Assembly (NCBI GenBank): GCA_045125935.1
Contig: JBGVNW010000055.1
Span: 1 to 21,737 of the forward strand
Length of the DNA: 21,737 nt
Reading direction: 5' to 3'
Source of the DNA: CAG-877 sp045125935
Lineage (GTDB): Bacteria > Bacillota_I > Bacilli_A > RF39 > UBA660
Each line of letters starts with the position of its first letter. Within the stretch, counting starts at the first letter, position 1. The notes beneath the pieces were generated by a model that was not told the DNA's origin, ran no database searches, and was given only the letters and a program-made list of their open reading frames with translations. The translations under genes and the position numbers were made by a program. Of the stretch, positions 1 to 7,540 are shown piece after piece.

Positions 1-34
1 TAGTATGTGATAAACTATTAATGTCATTCCACAT
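1..34 (-). CDS. tnpA: IS200/IS605-family TnpA transposase, N-terminal fragment
   Basis: This is a partial gene that runs off the left edge. Reading leftward from an ATG at 34-32, the visible residues are MWNDINSLSHT. The NSLSHT stretch matches, from memory, the N terminus of IS200-type Y1 transposases, which typically continue into a KWxCKYHIVF-like strand. An AAGGAG Shine-Dalgarno sequence lies about 11 nt upstream. The upstream leader has the hairpin and the ribosome-site-masking pairing known from IS200, which independently supports the call. TnpA would be a HUH/Y1 single-strand transposase; the catalytic HUH and Tyr lie outside the window. Only 11 residues are visible, so the family call is tentative. 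Confidence 0.6.
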   Translation of the reverse strand, partial: MWNDINSLSHT

Positions 35-42
35 GGACTGAC

Positions 43-110
43 CACTCCTTTCTCAACATATATTATTATTTGCAACTGCGAATCGCAAATTTATAATATC
101 AAAAGGAGTG
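43..110 (-). promoter_or_regulatory. IS leader: pairing that masks the tnpA ribosome-binding site
   Basis: In the minus-strand transcript, CACTCCTTT (110-102) is perfectly complementary to AAAGGAGTG (51-43), which contains the tnpA Shine-Dalgarno sequence. A G-U pair (101/52) extends the helix to 10 bp. The enclosed segment holds another small stem (68-73 with 85-90, ATTTGC/GCAAAT). Masking of the tnpA ribosome site by a leader stem-loop is an established feature of IS200. Here it is inferred from complementarity alone. Confidence 0.6.
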
Positions 111-142
111 TTTTTTTTAAAGACTCAACGCTAAAGCTTTAA

Positions 143-169
143 AGAACCACCAGACTATCTGGTGGTTTT
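143..169 (-). terminator. 9-bp hairpin between the pilus operon and tnpA
   Basis: AACCACCAG (145-153) and CTGGTGGTT (159-167) form a perfect 9-bp stem with a 5-nt loop, 24 bases past the last pilus gene. On the minus strand it is followed by TTCTTT, a modest U-tract. It could be the intrinsic terminator of the pilus operon, the subterminal hairpin of the IS left end, or both. IS200-type elements carry such a hairpin to block outside transcription from entering tnpA, and the pilus operon is transcribed straight towards it. Confidence 0.65.
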
Positions 170-190
170 CTTATACAAAAAAACAACTAA

Positions 191-763
191 CTAATTAGCT
201 GTAATTTTATTAAGTCTTACTGTAACTCTATTTAAATTATCCTTCGTACAAGTATATAATGTTAAGTCAAATTCACTTTCAATCATCTCAGTAACATCAT
301 CTGGACCAAGTACCTCAACAACTTCTACTTTATAGATAAATTGTTTACCATTAACATCCGTAATCATTACAAGATCACCAATATTTAAATCTTTAATATT
401 ACCAAGTAAATTATCATATGAATGAGAACATAATACTAAATCATCTGTATATATAGATCCATAATATCTACAAGGAGCAATCTTCATCTTATCATTACTC
501 CAATCATTCATAATTGGAAGATCTAATCCAAGAACAGGTATTGAAATAGTACCAATATAATCATTTCCATTAATCGTAATAAATTCTTTATCAGAATCAA
601 TACTATCATCTAATCTTAAATAAGTCTCTTGTATTTCATTATATGTCTTATTCGCAACAATACCAGCATTCCTATTAGTATATGAATTATACATTTGTAA
701 TACAAAAGAACTACATATTAGAAAACCACCAATACAAACTAATACAATCCCTCGTTTATTCAT
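191..763 (-). CDS. Second sortase of the pilus operon (TLxTC type)
   Basis: This is a 190-residue sortase, a membrane-anchored cysteine transpeptidase that joins sorting-signal proteins to the wall or to other pilins. One N-terminal membrane segment (about 5-24) is followed by the sortase barrel. The strand GTISIPVLGLDLPI (about 71-84), catalytic His114 in LCSHSYDN, Cys172 in LYTCTK and Arg179 in NRVTVR make a complete His-Cys-Arg triad. It has no C-terminal membrane helix, unlike the class C sortase upstream. The LTLYTCT..RVTVRL ending resembles, from memory, sortases that accompany SpaA-type pilus operons in gut Firmicutes; I do not assign a class letter. It overlaps the preceding minor-pilin gene by 8 nt and is last in the operon, so it may anchor the finished fibre or handle the LANTG subunit. 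That role is inference. Confidence 0.88.
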   Translation of the reverse strand: MNKRGIVLVCIGGFLICSSFVLQMYNSYTNRNAGIVANKTYNEIQETYLRLDDSIDSDKEFITINGNDYIGTISIPVLGLDLPIMNDWSNDKMKIAPCRYYGSIYTDDLVLCSHSYDNLLGNIKDLNIGDLVMITDVNGKQFIYKVEVVEVLGPDDVTEMIESEFDLTLYTCTKDNLNRVTVRLNKITAN

Positions 764-1637
764 TATTACCCTTCTTCATTTCAATAGCACCAAGTAGAAT
801 AAAGATTAACCCAGATACAGCTAAAACAATAATTGAATAGAATAACTGACCTGTATTCGCTAAAGTATCTGTATTAGTAACAGTAAATACATACTCATTA
901 TTTGAATAACTAGCTTTATATCCCTTAGGTATATTTACCTCACGTACACTATATTTATCACTTTTTTCTAAATCTTCAAAAGTATATGTCCAATTATTAG
1001 AAGAATTCAAAATAACTTTATCAATAACTTCACCATCTAGTAATAGTTCAATTTCTACCTTTTCAGGTAAATCATTATCATCAGTATTCCAAACCTTATT
1101 AACAGTAATATCTATCTCTTTATAAATATCTGTTTTAGGTCTAGCTTCAATATCATAAGTCCAACTATTATCAATAACTTTAGGTATATGAACTAAAAAT
1201 GAATCAATATTAGAATAACCTTCTACTTTATTAGTCTGACTAACTAAATATAAACCTAAATCCAAATCAGTAAATTTAACCACACCATCACTATCAGTAC
1301 TTAAACTAGTACCAATAACCCCATCAGTAACACAACTAGCTATTTTCTTTGCAAGGTTCTCATCAGTTAAATCATCTAAACTAACATTACAACTAGAAAA
1401 TTCCTCAGTATACTTAAATGCTAAATTAACCCCCTCATTATAAGCATCAGCGATCTTATAAATAGTTATTTTAGCATCCTCTACATAAGTATCTTCAGAT
1501 AATTCATGTAAAGTTATTTCTATACTTCCCTTTCTAGAAAAATCAATAGTATGATTCTCCTCAGCATTAACAGTTAACATAAATCCCAAAAACAAAGTAA
1601 TTATAACTAACAAATAATTAATTCTTTTCTTTATCAT
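756..1637 (-). CDS. Minor/basal SpaA-type pilin with LANTG sorting signal
   Basis: This is an exported, sortase-linked surface protein of 293 residues. It has a signal peptide (hydrophobic 7-22, likely cleavage after VNA25) and an N-terminal SpaA-like domain (about 35-165, ending in a GLYLVSQ strand). A Cna-B domain follows (about 173-256), with Lys181 in VNKVW, Glu233 in SVREV and Asn255 as plausible isopeptide residues. The LANTG motif (259-263), a membrane helix and a KKGNNE tail complete it. The motif has Ala where LPxTG has Pro. Two Cys (83, 102) in the N-domain could form a disulfide. Its start overlaps the upstream sortase C gene by 20 nt, with GGAGGG inside that gene, so the two are translationally coupled. 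One Cna-B domain and its position after srtC fit a basal or ancillary subunit; which of the two is not shown. Confidence 0.85.
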   Translation of the reverse strand: MIKKRINYLLVIITLFLGFMLTVNAEENHTIDFSRKGSIEITLHELSEDTYVEDAKITIYKIADAYNEGVNLAFKYTEEFSSCNVSLDDLTDENLAKKIASCVTDGVIGTSLSTDSDGVVKFTDLDLGLYLVSQTNKVEGYSNIDSFLVHIPKVIDNSWTYDIEARPKTDIYKEIDITVNKVWNTDDNDLPEKVEIELLLDGEVIDKVILNSSNNWTYTFEDLEKSDKYSVREVNIPKGYKASYSNNEYVFTVTNTDTLANTGQLFYSIIVLAVSGLIFILLGAIEMKKGNNE

Positions 1638-2499
1638 TTCCTATCCCTCCCTTTGCCTTACTTGGATATATATACATTTCTTTTATTTTATTAAAATTAT
1701 ACTCAACAGGTTTAAAGATAATTATAAGTAACAAAGTAAAAACTATTGGTAATGCCACAAGCGGAGTAACTATAAAAGTACTTACTTTAAAAGCTTCCGT
1801 TGTAATAAACATCTTTTCCTTAACATTTTCTATTCTTTTACCTCTAACCAATAACCTATGTGAATTAATTCCATACGGAGTACAAGTAATAAGTGTTACA
1901 TAATCTTCTTCACTATCAATTACTAATGAACTGACATCTTTAGGCTCAACAATTAATATTTCATCAATCTCATAGGTCAATAATCTATCAAGCACTGTAA
2001 TTGTAAATGTATCACCAATTTCAAGTTTATCTAGATTAGTAAATAATGTTGCTGAAGCTAATCCCCTATGTGCAGATATTGCACTATGAGTTCCCTTTCC
2101 ACCTATAGGAAAACTAGTTCCTTCAAGATGACCAGCTGCATTACCTAATACTTCTTCACTCGTACCATGATAAATTGGAAGTTCAACTCTAATCTTTTCA
2201 ATTGAAATATAACCAATCATTCCATGAGCATCAACATCTAATACATCTTCATAATTCTTAAGACTCTTATAATCAATAAACTGATCTTTTAAATTTCTTA
2301 ATTCAGAATTATACTCATCTGCCTCTGCAAATATCTCATCATATTTATTTTTATCAATATTTTTAAGTAACGATTCATAATCAACAATCGATTTAGATTG
2401 TACTTTTTGATTATGAAAATCACTAACAGATGGATATAAAAGTACTAGAAGGCCTATGAAAAAGAATAAAACCATAACTATTGTACTACGCTTTTTCAT
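1618..2499 (-). CDS. srtC: Class C pilin-polymerising sortase
   Basis: This sortase of 293 residues cross-links pilin subunits through their sorting signals on the outer face of the membrane. It has an N-terminal helix (about 7-24) and a helical linker (30-85). The core follows: IGYISIEKI, then LPIYHGTSEEVLGNAAGHLEGTSFP, a class C hallmark. The triad is His144 (SAHRGL), Cys206 (LITCTPYG) and Arg215 (SHRLLVRG). A C-terminal membrane helix (about 240-263) and basic tail are also typical of class C. The usual lid tripeptide DP(F/W/Y) is absent; DQF at 72-74 occupies about the right place. A GAGGAG ribosome site precedes the ATG. The gene sits between major and minor pilin genes, the usual place for a pilus polymerase. 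Confidence 0.93.
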   Translation of the reverse strand: MKKRSTIVMVLFFFIGLLVLLYPSVSDFHNQKVQSKSIVDYESLLKNIDKNKYDEIFAEADEYNSELRNLKDQFIDYKSLKNYEDVLDVDAHGMIGYISIEKIRVELPIYHGTSEEVLGNAAGHLEGTSFPIGGKGTHSAISAHRGLASATLFTNLDKLEIGDTFTITVLDRLLTYEIDEILIVEPKDVSSLVIDSEEDYVTLITCTPYGINSHRLLVRGKRIENVKEKMFITTEAFKVSTFIVTPLVALPIVFTLLLIIIFKPVEYNFNKIKEMYIYPSKAKGGIGNDKEKN

Positions 2500-2530
2500 A
2501 TGTCTTCTCCTCTCTTATTAATATCAACCA

Positions 2531-2566
2531 GGAAGAGGAAAACCTCTTCCAAGTTAAATATTAACT
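2531..2566 (-). other. Two hairpins just after the major pilin stop codon
   Basis: In the minus-strand RNA the first hairpin is AGTTAA/TTAACT with a 3-nt loop (2552-2566). It is followed by GGAAGAGG-TTTT-CCTCTTCC, a perfect 8-bp stem (2531-2550). No U-tract follows, so this is unlikely to be a simple terminator. A processing or stability element, or partial attenuation that keeps pilin mRNA in excess over srtC mRNA, is plausible. That function is inferred from position only. Confidence 0.5.
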
Positions 2567-2571
2567 CTTTA

Positions 2572-4044
2572 TTATAAAGCAACCTTTGACATTCTTAACT
2601 TAGTTACTAATAATACTCCAAATCCAAGTACCATTAATGAACCAATAACTACAAATAACACTGTACCCATTCCACCAGTGTATGGTAATTCATTACCAGT
2701 TAAGTTAATAACTTGTAGTCCACCACTAGTCCATTTATTATTTTCAACAGTTGCAGTATTATTTCCTCCAAGAGTGATTGTTGGATCTTGTGCTAATTTA
2801 TTATAACCATCAGGAATCTTAGTTTCCTCTAAATAATAAGTACCAGCATCTAATCCTTCAATTCTAGCAACACCAGCTTGAATAGCAACACCAGCTTTAG
2901 TTTGATCTTCTAAAACTCGGTAAATATTTACTCCGTTTTCCTTTTTAACAAATCCAACCTTAATTACTTGTTTTACTTGTTCATCATCAACAGTTACATA
3001 CTTATATAATTCAAATTCAGCACCTTCTAATACAGTAGCATCACTAGTTGTTTTTACTATATCAAATTCATATGTATATGTTTTAGTTGGAGTAGATTCA
3101 ACTTTACTATTATCTCCATAAGTTAAATTAGTATCATTTGTATTTGCTGTATCAGCTATTTCAGCATTTTCATTTAATACTGCTGTATAAGTAACTGTTA
3201 TAGTACCATTTTTACCAACTTCAGTAACAAATTCATCAGTAAATGTAATTGTAAATGTATCTCCTTCAGCTGGAGTTTCTTCTACTGTATAATCGCTTGC
3301 ATCAACTGTTACTACAGTATCATCAGCTTTCTTTGCAGTAATTACAAATGAATTATTGTTTAATGTTAATCCAGCACTCATAGTATCGTGTAATACATAA
3401 TTTTGAGCACCAGCACCAACTGTAATTACAGTTTTAAATTCTACAGTATCACCAATTGTTGCATTATTTTCTTTTCCATATGTACCGTTCTCATTAACTT
3501 TCTTATCAACAGTAGGAACTGTATTCTTTTCTTTAATGATAACTTCATTATCAGTAGTATCTAAACTACATAAAGCACCAGTTGAAGAATCAACTAAATA
3601 ATAACCTAATTCTAAATTTTCAAATGTAACTGTTGTATCAGTAGCTGTTTGAGAATCTGTTTCTTTAATACCATGCTCCTCAGCATAATCAATTGCTAAT
3701 CTTGCAAATTCAGCAGCTCTTGCATCAGTATTTGCACCTACCCAAGAAACATATCCTTGTTCATTTACTGATAAATAAGCCTTAGCCTCACCAGTTGCAA
3801 CGAAATCTTTCCAAGCATCAGCAACTTTATACGCATATGCCTTACCTGTTGAATATGATTCAAGAACCAAAATTTGATAGATATCGTAAGTTTGTCCTTC
3901 GATAGCATTATCAATTGTTATTTTCCCCTTAGTTTCTTCTAAAATACTACCACTATTAACTTGTTCAGCATTAACAGTTAACATTGGTACAACTTGTACT
4001 AGTAATAAAGCTAATACAAATAATGATTTTAACATCTTTTTCAT
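2572..4044 (-). CDS. Major SpaA-type pilin, LPYTG
   Basis: This is the probable shaft subunit of a sortase-built pilus, 490 residues. A signal peptide (cleavage probably after VNA26) is followed by an N-domain (about 30-172). Next comes a D2-type isopeptide domain (about 177-325, starting VPTVDKKV and containing GDTVEFKT). A third Cna-B/SpaA domain follows (about 326-440, FDIVKTT...LEGAEFELY), with the E-box YLEETKIPDGY at 404-414. LPYTG (453-457), a membrane helix and a short basic tail close the protein. These features match Gram-positive major pilins. The canonical WxxxVxVYPKN pilin motif is not obvious; the equivalent segment reads VIIKEKNTVPTVDKKV, so the linking lysine must be found experimentally. 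The ribosome site is AGGAAG. It lies 55 nt behind the tip-protein gene, and its mRNA is followed by two hairpins. Confidence 0.92.
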   Translation of the reverse strand: MKKMLKSLFVLALLLVQVVPMLTVNAEQVNSGSILEETKGKITIDNAIEGQTYDIYQILVLESYSTGKAYAYKVADAWKDFVATGEAKAYLSVNEQGYVSWVGANTDARAAEFARLAIDYAEEHGIKETDSQTATDTTVTFENLELGYYLVDSSTGALCSLDTTDNEVIIKEKNTVPTVDKKVNENGTYGKENNATIGDTVEFKTVITVGAGAQNYVLHDTMSAGLTLNNNSFVITAKKADDTVVTVDASDYTVEETPAEGDTFTITFTDEFVTEVGKNGTITVTYTAVLNENAEIADTANTNDTNLTYGDNSKVESTPTKTYTYEFDIVKTTSDATVLEGAEFELYKYVTVDDEQVKQVIKVGFVKKENGVNIYRVLEDQTKAGVAIQAGVARIEGLDAGTYYLEETKIPDGYNKLAQDPTITLGGNNTATVENNKWTSGGLQVINLTGNELPYTGGMGTVLFVVIGSLMVLGFGVLLVTKLRMSKVAL

Positions 4045-4099
4045 TTTTTTCTTCCTTTCTTATTTTATTTTTTTTAATATTCATCATACATCAAAGAAG

Positions 4100-6490
4100 C
4101 TAGGTCATACTCCTTTTACTTACATAAAATGAATATCCTATATAAATAATAGGTACAACTAATAATAGAGTCCCTATTATTATCACAATTAACATACTCC
4201 AACTTCCAGTCCCTGGGAGTATATATTCAGCATAATTTATAATTTTAACTAAATTAGAACTACCCTCTTCTAACCTACAACTATTATCACTATTACATAC
4301 TGCAATAGAACCATTAGCTATTTCGTTAGAATTAACTTGATATTTGACCTGATAACCATTTGTCGTTATTTCAGATATTCTATATACTGCACCAACTGGC
4401 AAATCATAAATTACTAATTTATTATTATTAGCTAATCTTATATTCTCTTCGTTTATCTTGATTTCACCATCTACAGAATCATTAAGTTTATATTTGTAAG
4501 TACCAGATAAAAGTTCCCCTTCAAACCAAACTTCTAATTTTATATCAAACAAATCATCATCATTAGAATTACCTTCTAATAATTTTGAAATTTCTAAATT
4601 AGCCTTTTTAATATCATTGATAAATTCATAATCATCAGGCATACCAATGACTTCACTATAACGAATTTCTATATTTTTAGTAGTACTTGATAGTAAGAAA
4701 TCACTTGGCGCAACTGTTTCTTTTAATATATATTTATGTCCAGATGGAATATCCACAAATTTCACTTTTCCGAACTCATCAGAAACTGCTTCATATTTTA
4801 AATCATCATCCGAAGCATGAACTCTTTCATCAAGACAAGGGCACTCAGAATCATGAACCAATTCAAACTTTGCTCCAGAAAGTACTCTACCATTTTGTGA
4901 AGATTTCTTCGTAAATTCAAAGTTACCTAAATATCCTTTAACCTGTGGAATCTTAAAATCAATTTCTTTTTCATCAGACAATTCACCATTGACTCTCACA
5001 ACATAAGATAGCGTCGTCTCACCATTAGTATCATAAATACTACTAATTTCAAAAGAATCTAATTCATTTTCTAATCTCACTCGATATTTAATACGATAAA
5101 TATAATTTCCTTCTGTAGATTCTTCTTCAGGATCAGAATTTTTTAAATCCCATCTAATCTTATTTTCAGAAAACTTTGCCGTATCATATTGATTAGGTTC
5201 ACCTTTTACTAAAGCATCATGTAACCCACCCACATCATCATACAATCCAACAAATTCTATATTAGCAACATCACCATCAACACCCATCGGATCATCCGCA
5301 ACCCAACTTGCCTCAACCGATGTTTGAATACTATCTTTTATAGTTCGAAAAATTTCAACATATGCCGCCGCCAAAGATTCACCATCTGTAGCATTATAAT
5401 AATATCCAGATCCGATTGAGTCTCTTAACCAACCATGGATATCATCTATTGTTTGACCAATTTCGTAACTTTCAGTTTCTGTATCAATAAATGAACCGTA
5501 CCAAGGATCTTTTCCTTTCTCTTCTGCCATCATTTCTGCTGGTCGATTAATGAAACTATCTTCAATTCCTGTACCAACACTATATATTTTAACTCCAGCT
5601 TTTTTTATAGCTGTAGCTTTCTTTCTTGCTCTAATTGCACCTCTATCACTATAGTTAGTTCCAGCTGTACACGCTTTTTTAGTTATTTCATTATAGAAGT
5701 ATCCTACTTTTGACTCACTAGCACTTTCTGTTACAGGAACATAACCATTATAACCAGTATTAACATATGTTGTTGGTAATCCATCTGATAAGAAAATTAT
5801 ATATTTATTATCAACATTACCAATACCATCTAACATATCATTTGCCATAGATAACCCAGCTTCAATATTCGTATAACGTGTATTTTTAGCTTTATACCCT
5901 TCTTCTTCAACAATTGCTTCAGTACCAGTCTTCATTTCAGCAATTAGACTTACAGCTTCACTTGTTGATTTACATGTAGATAGATCAAATATTTTATGAG
6001 CATCTGTATTAAAAGCCACATATCCTATTTTACGAACAACATCATCACCTAATCCAGAAGAATATTCAGTAAACTCTTCAATAAAGTTTTCAGCAGCAGT
6101 AATAGCAGTGGCATATCTTGTTGTATCGCCTTCTTGACCCGCTTCATACTTGTCATAATCATTCTTTAAATCATTATCAACATTGTATTGAATCATAGTA
6201 TTTGAAATATCCATTACAATAACAATTGCTAAATCCTGAGGTCTCATTATTTCAGAAACACTATCTTTTGTTTTAATTTCTAAAGTAATATCAAAATAAT
6301 TTTCTAAACCACCACTCGCAATAGTTTTACTAACTTCAACTCCATCATCTGCATTAACAGTCGATCCACCACTATATACTATTTGCTTTTCAGTCTGTTC
6401 ATCTAACTGTTCAGCATAAACATTAATACACAAAGATATCAACGGAATGCATAAAATAAAAATTGAGAAAATATAGATTATCCTTTTCAT
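4100..6490 (-). CDS. vWA-domain pilus tip protein, LPGTG
   Basis: This large surface protein of 796 residues is probably the tip adhesin of the pilus. It has a signal peptide (about 1-26) and a von Willebrand A domain (about 85-390). The metal site reads DISNT at 94-98 (DxSxT form of the MIDAS), with a likely Thr207 and Asp236 in FLSDG. A Cna-B domain (about 520-600, FEFTKKS...SGAKFELVHD...LKETVAPSDF) is followed by a second beta domain (about 628-750, LEISKLLEG...). LPGTG (758-762), a membrane helix and a basic tail complete it. Cys173, 274, 549, 551, 732 and 738 are unusual for such proteins and could form disulfides. The same domain order is found in known vWA pilus tip adhesins. A strong AGGAGGA site precedes the ATG, and the gene follows the signal peptidase gene by 22 nt. 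The ligand is unknown. Confidence 0.9.
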   Translation of the reverse strand: MKRIIYIFSIFILCIPLISLCINVYAEQLDEQTEKQIVYSGGSTVNADDGVEVSKTIASGGLENYFDITLEIKTKDSVSEIMRPQDLAIVIVMDISNTMIQYNVDNDLKNDYDKYEAGQEGDTTRYATAITAAENFIEEFTEYSSGLGDDVVRKIGYVAFNTDAHKIFDLSTCKSTSEAVSLIAEMKTGTEAIVEEEGYKAKNTRYTNIEAGLSMANDMLDGIGNVDNKYIIFLSDGLPTTYVNTGYNGYVPVTESASESKVGYFYNEITKKACTAGTNYSDRGAIRARKKATAIKKAGVKIYSVGTGIEDSFINRPAEMMAEEKGKDPWYGSFIDTETESYEIGQTIDDIHGWLRDSIGSGYYYNATDGESLAAAYVEIFRTIKDSIQTSVEASWVADDPMGVDGDVANIEFVGLYDDVGGLHDALVKGEPNQYDTAKFSENKIRWDLKNSDPEEESTEGNYIYRIKYRVRLENELDSFEISSIYDTNGETTLSYVVRVNGELSDEKEIDFKIPQVKGYLGNFEFTKKSSQNGRVLSGAKFELVHDSECPCLDERVHASDDDLKYEAVSDEFGKVKFVDIPSGHKYILKETVAPSDFLLSSTTKNIEIRYSEVIGMPDDYEFINDIKKANLEISKLLEGNSNDDDLFDIKLEVWFEGELLSGTYKYKLNDSVDGEIKINEENIRLANNNKLVIYDLPVGAVYRISEITTNGYQVKYQVNSNEIANGSIAVCNSDNSCRLEEGSSNLVKIINYAEYILPGTGSWSMLIVIIIGTLLLVVPIIYIGYSFYVSKRSMT

Positions 6491-6512
6491 TTAAGTTCCT
6501 CCTAACTTACAA

Positions 6513-7085
6513 TTATTTAAATGGCCAAATACGAAATAATATTTTACCAATCAAACTTTCATCTGAAACGCAGCCAACTTCTGAATTTCTTGAATCAATT
6601 GAATTATCACGAGCATCACTTAATACAAACCAATGTCCATCCGGAACCTGATATGGATATTCGATATCACTATCTCCCAATTTCTTTTCTTTTATATATT
6701 CTTCTTCTAATTTTTCGCCATTAACATAAACATTACCATCATCATCAATTGTTACCCAACTACCAGGGCCAGCTATAACACGCTTAATCAATACTTTATT
6801 TCCATGATAGAATGCAATAATATCACCAGATTTTAGTTTTGTAGTCTTAATTGAAACAACTATATCACCCGAATTATAAACTGGAGACATAGAAGAACCA
6901 CTAACTTGCAATACAGGTAACATCATAGTCGCAATAAGAACTGCAATTGCTGCTATAGTAATTAATGAATAAACTGTACTCTGCAAAATTTTTGAATATC
7001 TAGATTTGTAAACTTCCCTTTTTAATTCTTCTTCTATTTGTTTAGAAGTTAAAGTCTTGTAGTCAATTTTTTTATTTTTACTCAT
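6513..7085 (-). CDS. Signal peptidase I of the pilus operon
   Basis: This type I signal peptidase of 190 residues cleaves Sec signal peptides at the outer face of the membrane. A cytoplasmic N terminus (1-37) precedes one membrane helix (about 38-58). Catalytic Ser65 lies in SGSSMSP and catalytic Lys101 in LIKRVIAGPG, giving the bacterial Ser-Lys dyad. The conserved SDARDNSIDSR box lies at about 156-166. It overlaps the upstream coiled-coil gene by 4 nt (ATGA) and precedes the tip-protein gene. Dedicated signal peptidases are known in streptococcal pilus islands, where they help pilus assembly. The same job is inferred here, but it could also be the general housekeeping enzyme. Confidence 0.93.
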   Translation of the reverse strand: MSKNKKIDYKTLTSKQIEEELKREVYKSRYSKILQSTVYSLITIAAIAVLIATMMLPVLQVSGSSMSPVYNSGDIVVSIKTTKLKSGDIIAFYHGNKVLIKRVIAGPGSWVTIDDDGNVYVNGEKLEEEYIKEKKLGDSDIEYPYQVPDGHWFVLSDARDNSIDSRNSEVGCVSDESLIGKILFRIWPFK

Positions 7086-7465
7086 TTCCTACGTTTCCTT
7101 TTAACAGTACTAGTACGTTTTCCTTCAATCACTACTTTTTCTTCTTCTTTAACTTCAGGGATAACCTCTTCTTTCTTTTTTATTATCTGACCACGTTTTA
7201 ATTTTTTATCACCACCAGATAATTTTTTCTTTTTCATTTCTCTTAACTCTTTTTTAAATTTCTTCTCTTCATCTTTCATCATGTCTTCAACATTCTTTAT
7301 GTGTATAGCAACCGCTTCATCTGCCGCTTTAAAAATCTCACTTAATACTAGTGAAGCTTCTGCTAAAGAGCCAACATTACTAATTTTTAATGTCCTATCC
7401 TCTAGTTTCTTTTTTGTCTCTTCTAGTTCTACTTCTAACTCTTCTATCCTCTTAGTTTGTTCCAA
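7082..7465 (-). CDS. Small Lys/Glu-rich coiled-coil protein, start uncertain
   Basis: This is a hypothetical cytoplasmic protein. The counted 127 residues start at TTG (7465), with no good ribosome site at the right distance. They comprise a coiled coil (about 1-25), the conserved-looking segment KISNVGSLAEASLVLSEIFKA and neighbours (about 26-60), and a very basic/acidic low-complexity tail ending KRKRRK. I recall related short proteins in Firmicutes annotated only as hypothetical. The frame stays open upstream through KFKKRKLNRKALLEILLEQ-like sequence that looks coding, but has no ATG or GTG. The true start may therefore be non-canonical and further right, or a small sequence error may hide it. 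It overlaps the signal peptidase gene by 4 nt, so it belongs to the same transcript. The function is unknown. Confidence 0.6.
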   Translation of the reverse strand: MEQTKRIEELEVELEETKKKLEDRTLKISNVGSLAEASLVLSEIFKAADEAVAIHIKNVEDMMKDEEKKFKKELREMKKKKLSGGDKKLKRGQIIKKKEEVIPEVKEEEKVVIEGKRTSTVKRKRRK

Positions 7466-7516
7466 GAGTATTTCTAAAAGAGCCTTCCGATTTAATTTTC
7501 TTTTTTTAAATTTTTG

Positions 7517-7540
7517 AAAAAAAAAGAACCCTAAGGTTCT
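7517..7540 (-). terminator. Intrinsic terminator overlapping the divIVA stop
   Basis: In minus-strand RNA, AGAACC-TTAG-GGTTCT (7540-7525) forms a 6-bp stem followed by a run of about nine U (7525-7517). The TAG stop of divIVA (7533-7531) lies in the loop. The short stem suggests incomplete termination, which matters because no clear promoter is visible between here and the pilus operon. Confidence 0.7.

Noticed and set aside
2531..2550. The 8-bp hairpin after the major pilin as an intrinsic terminator
   Set aside because: No U-tract follows in the direction of transcription, and the downstream sortase genes depend on the same transcript.
4687..4914. Plus-strand open frame opposite the vWA tip-protein gene
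   Set aside because: It lies wholly inside a well-supported minus-strand gene, has low-complexity composition and resembles no family I know; an antisense shadow.
6463..6724. Two plus-strand open frames opposite the signal peptidase gene
   Set aside because: Both are antisense to conserved signal peptidase motifs and have no family resemblance.
7281..7517. Plus-strand open frame rich in Ser/Phe opposite the coiled-coil gene
   Set aside because: Ser/Phe richness is what the reverse complement of Lys/Glu-rich coding gives; a shadow.
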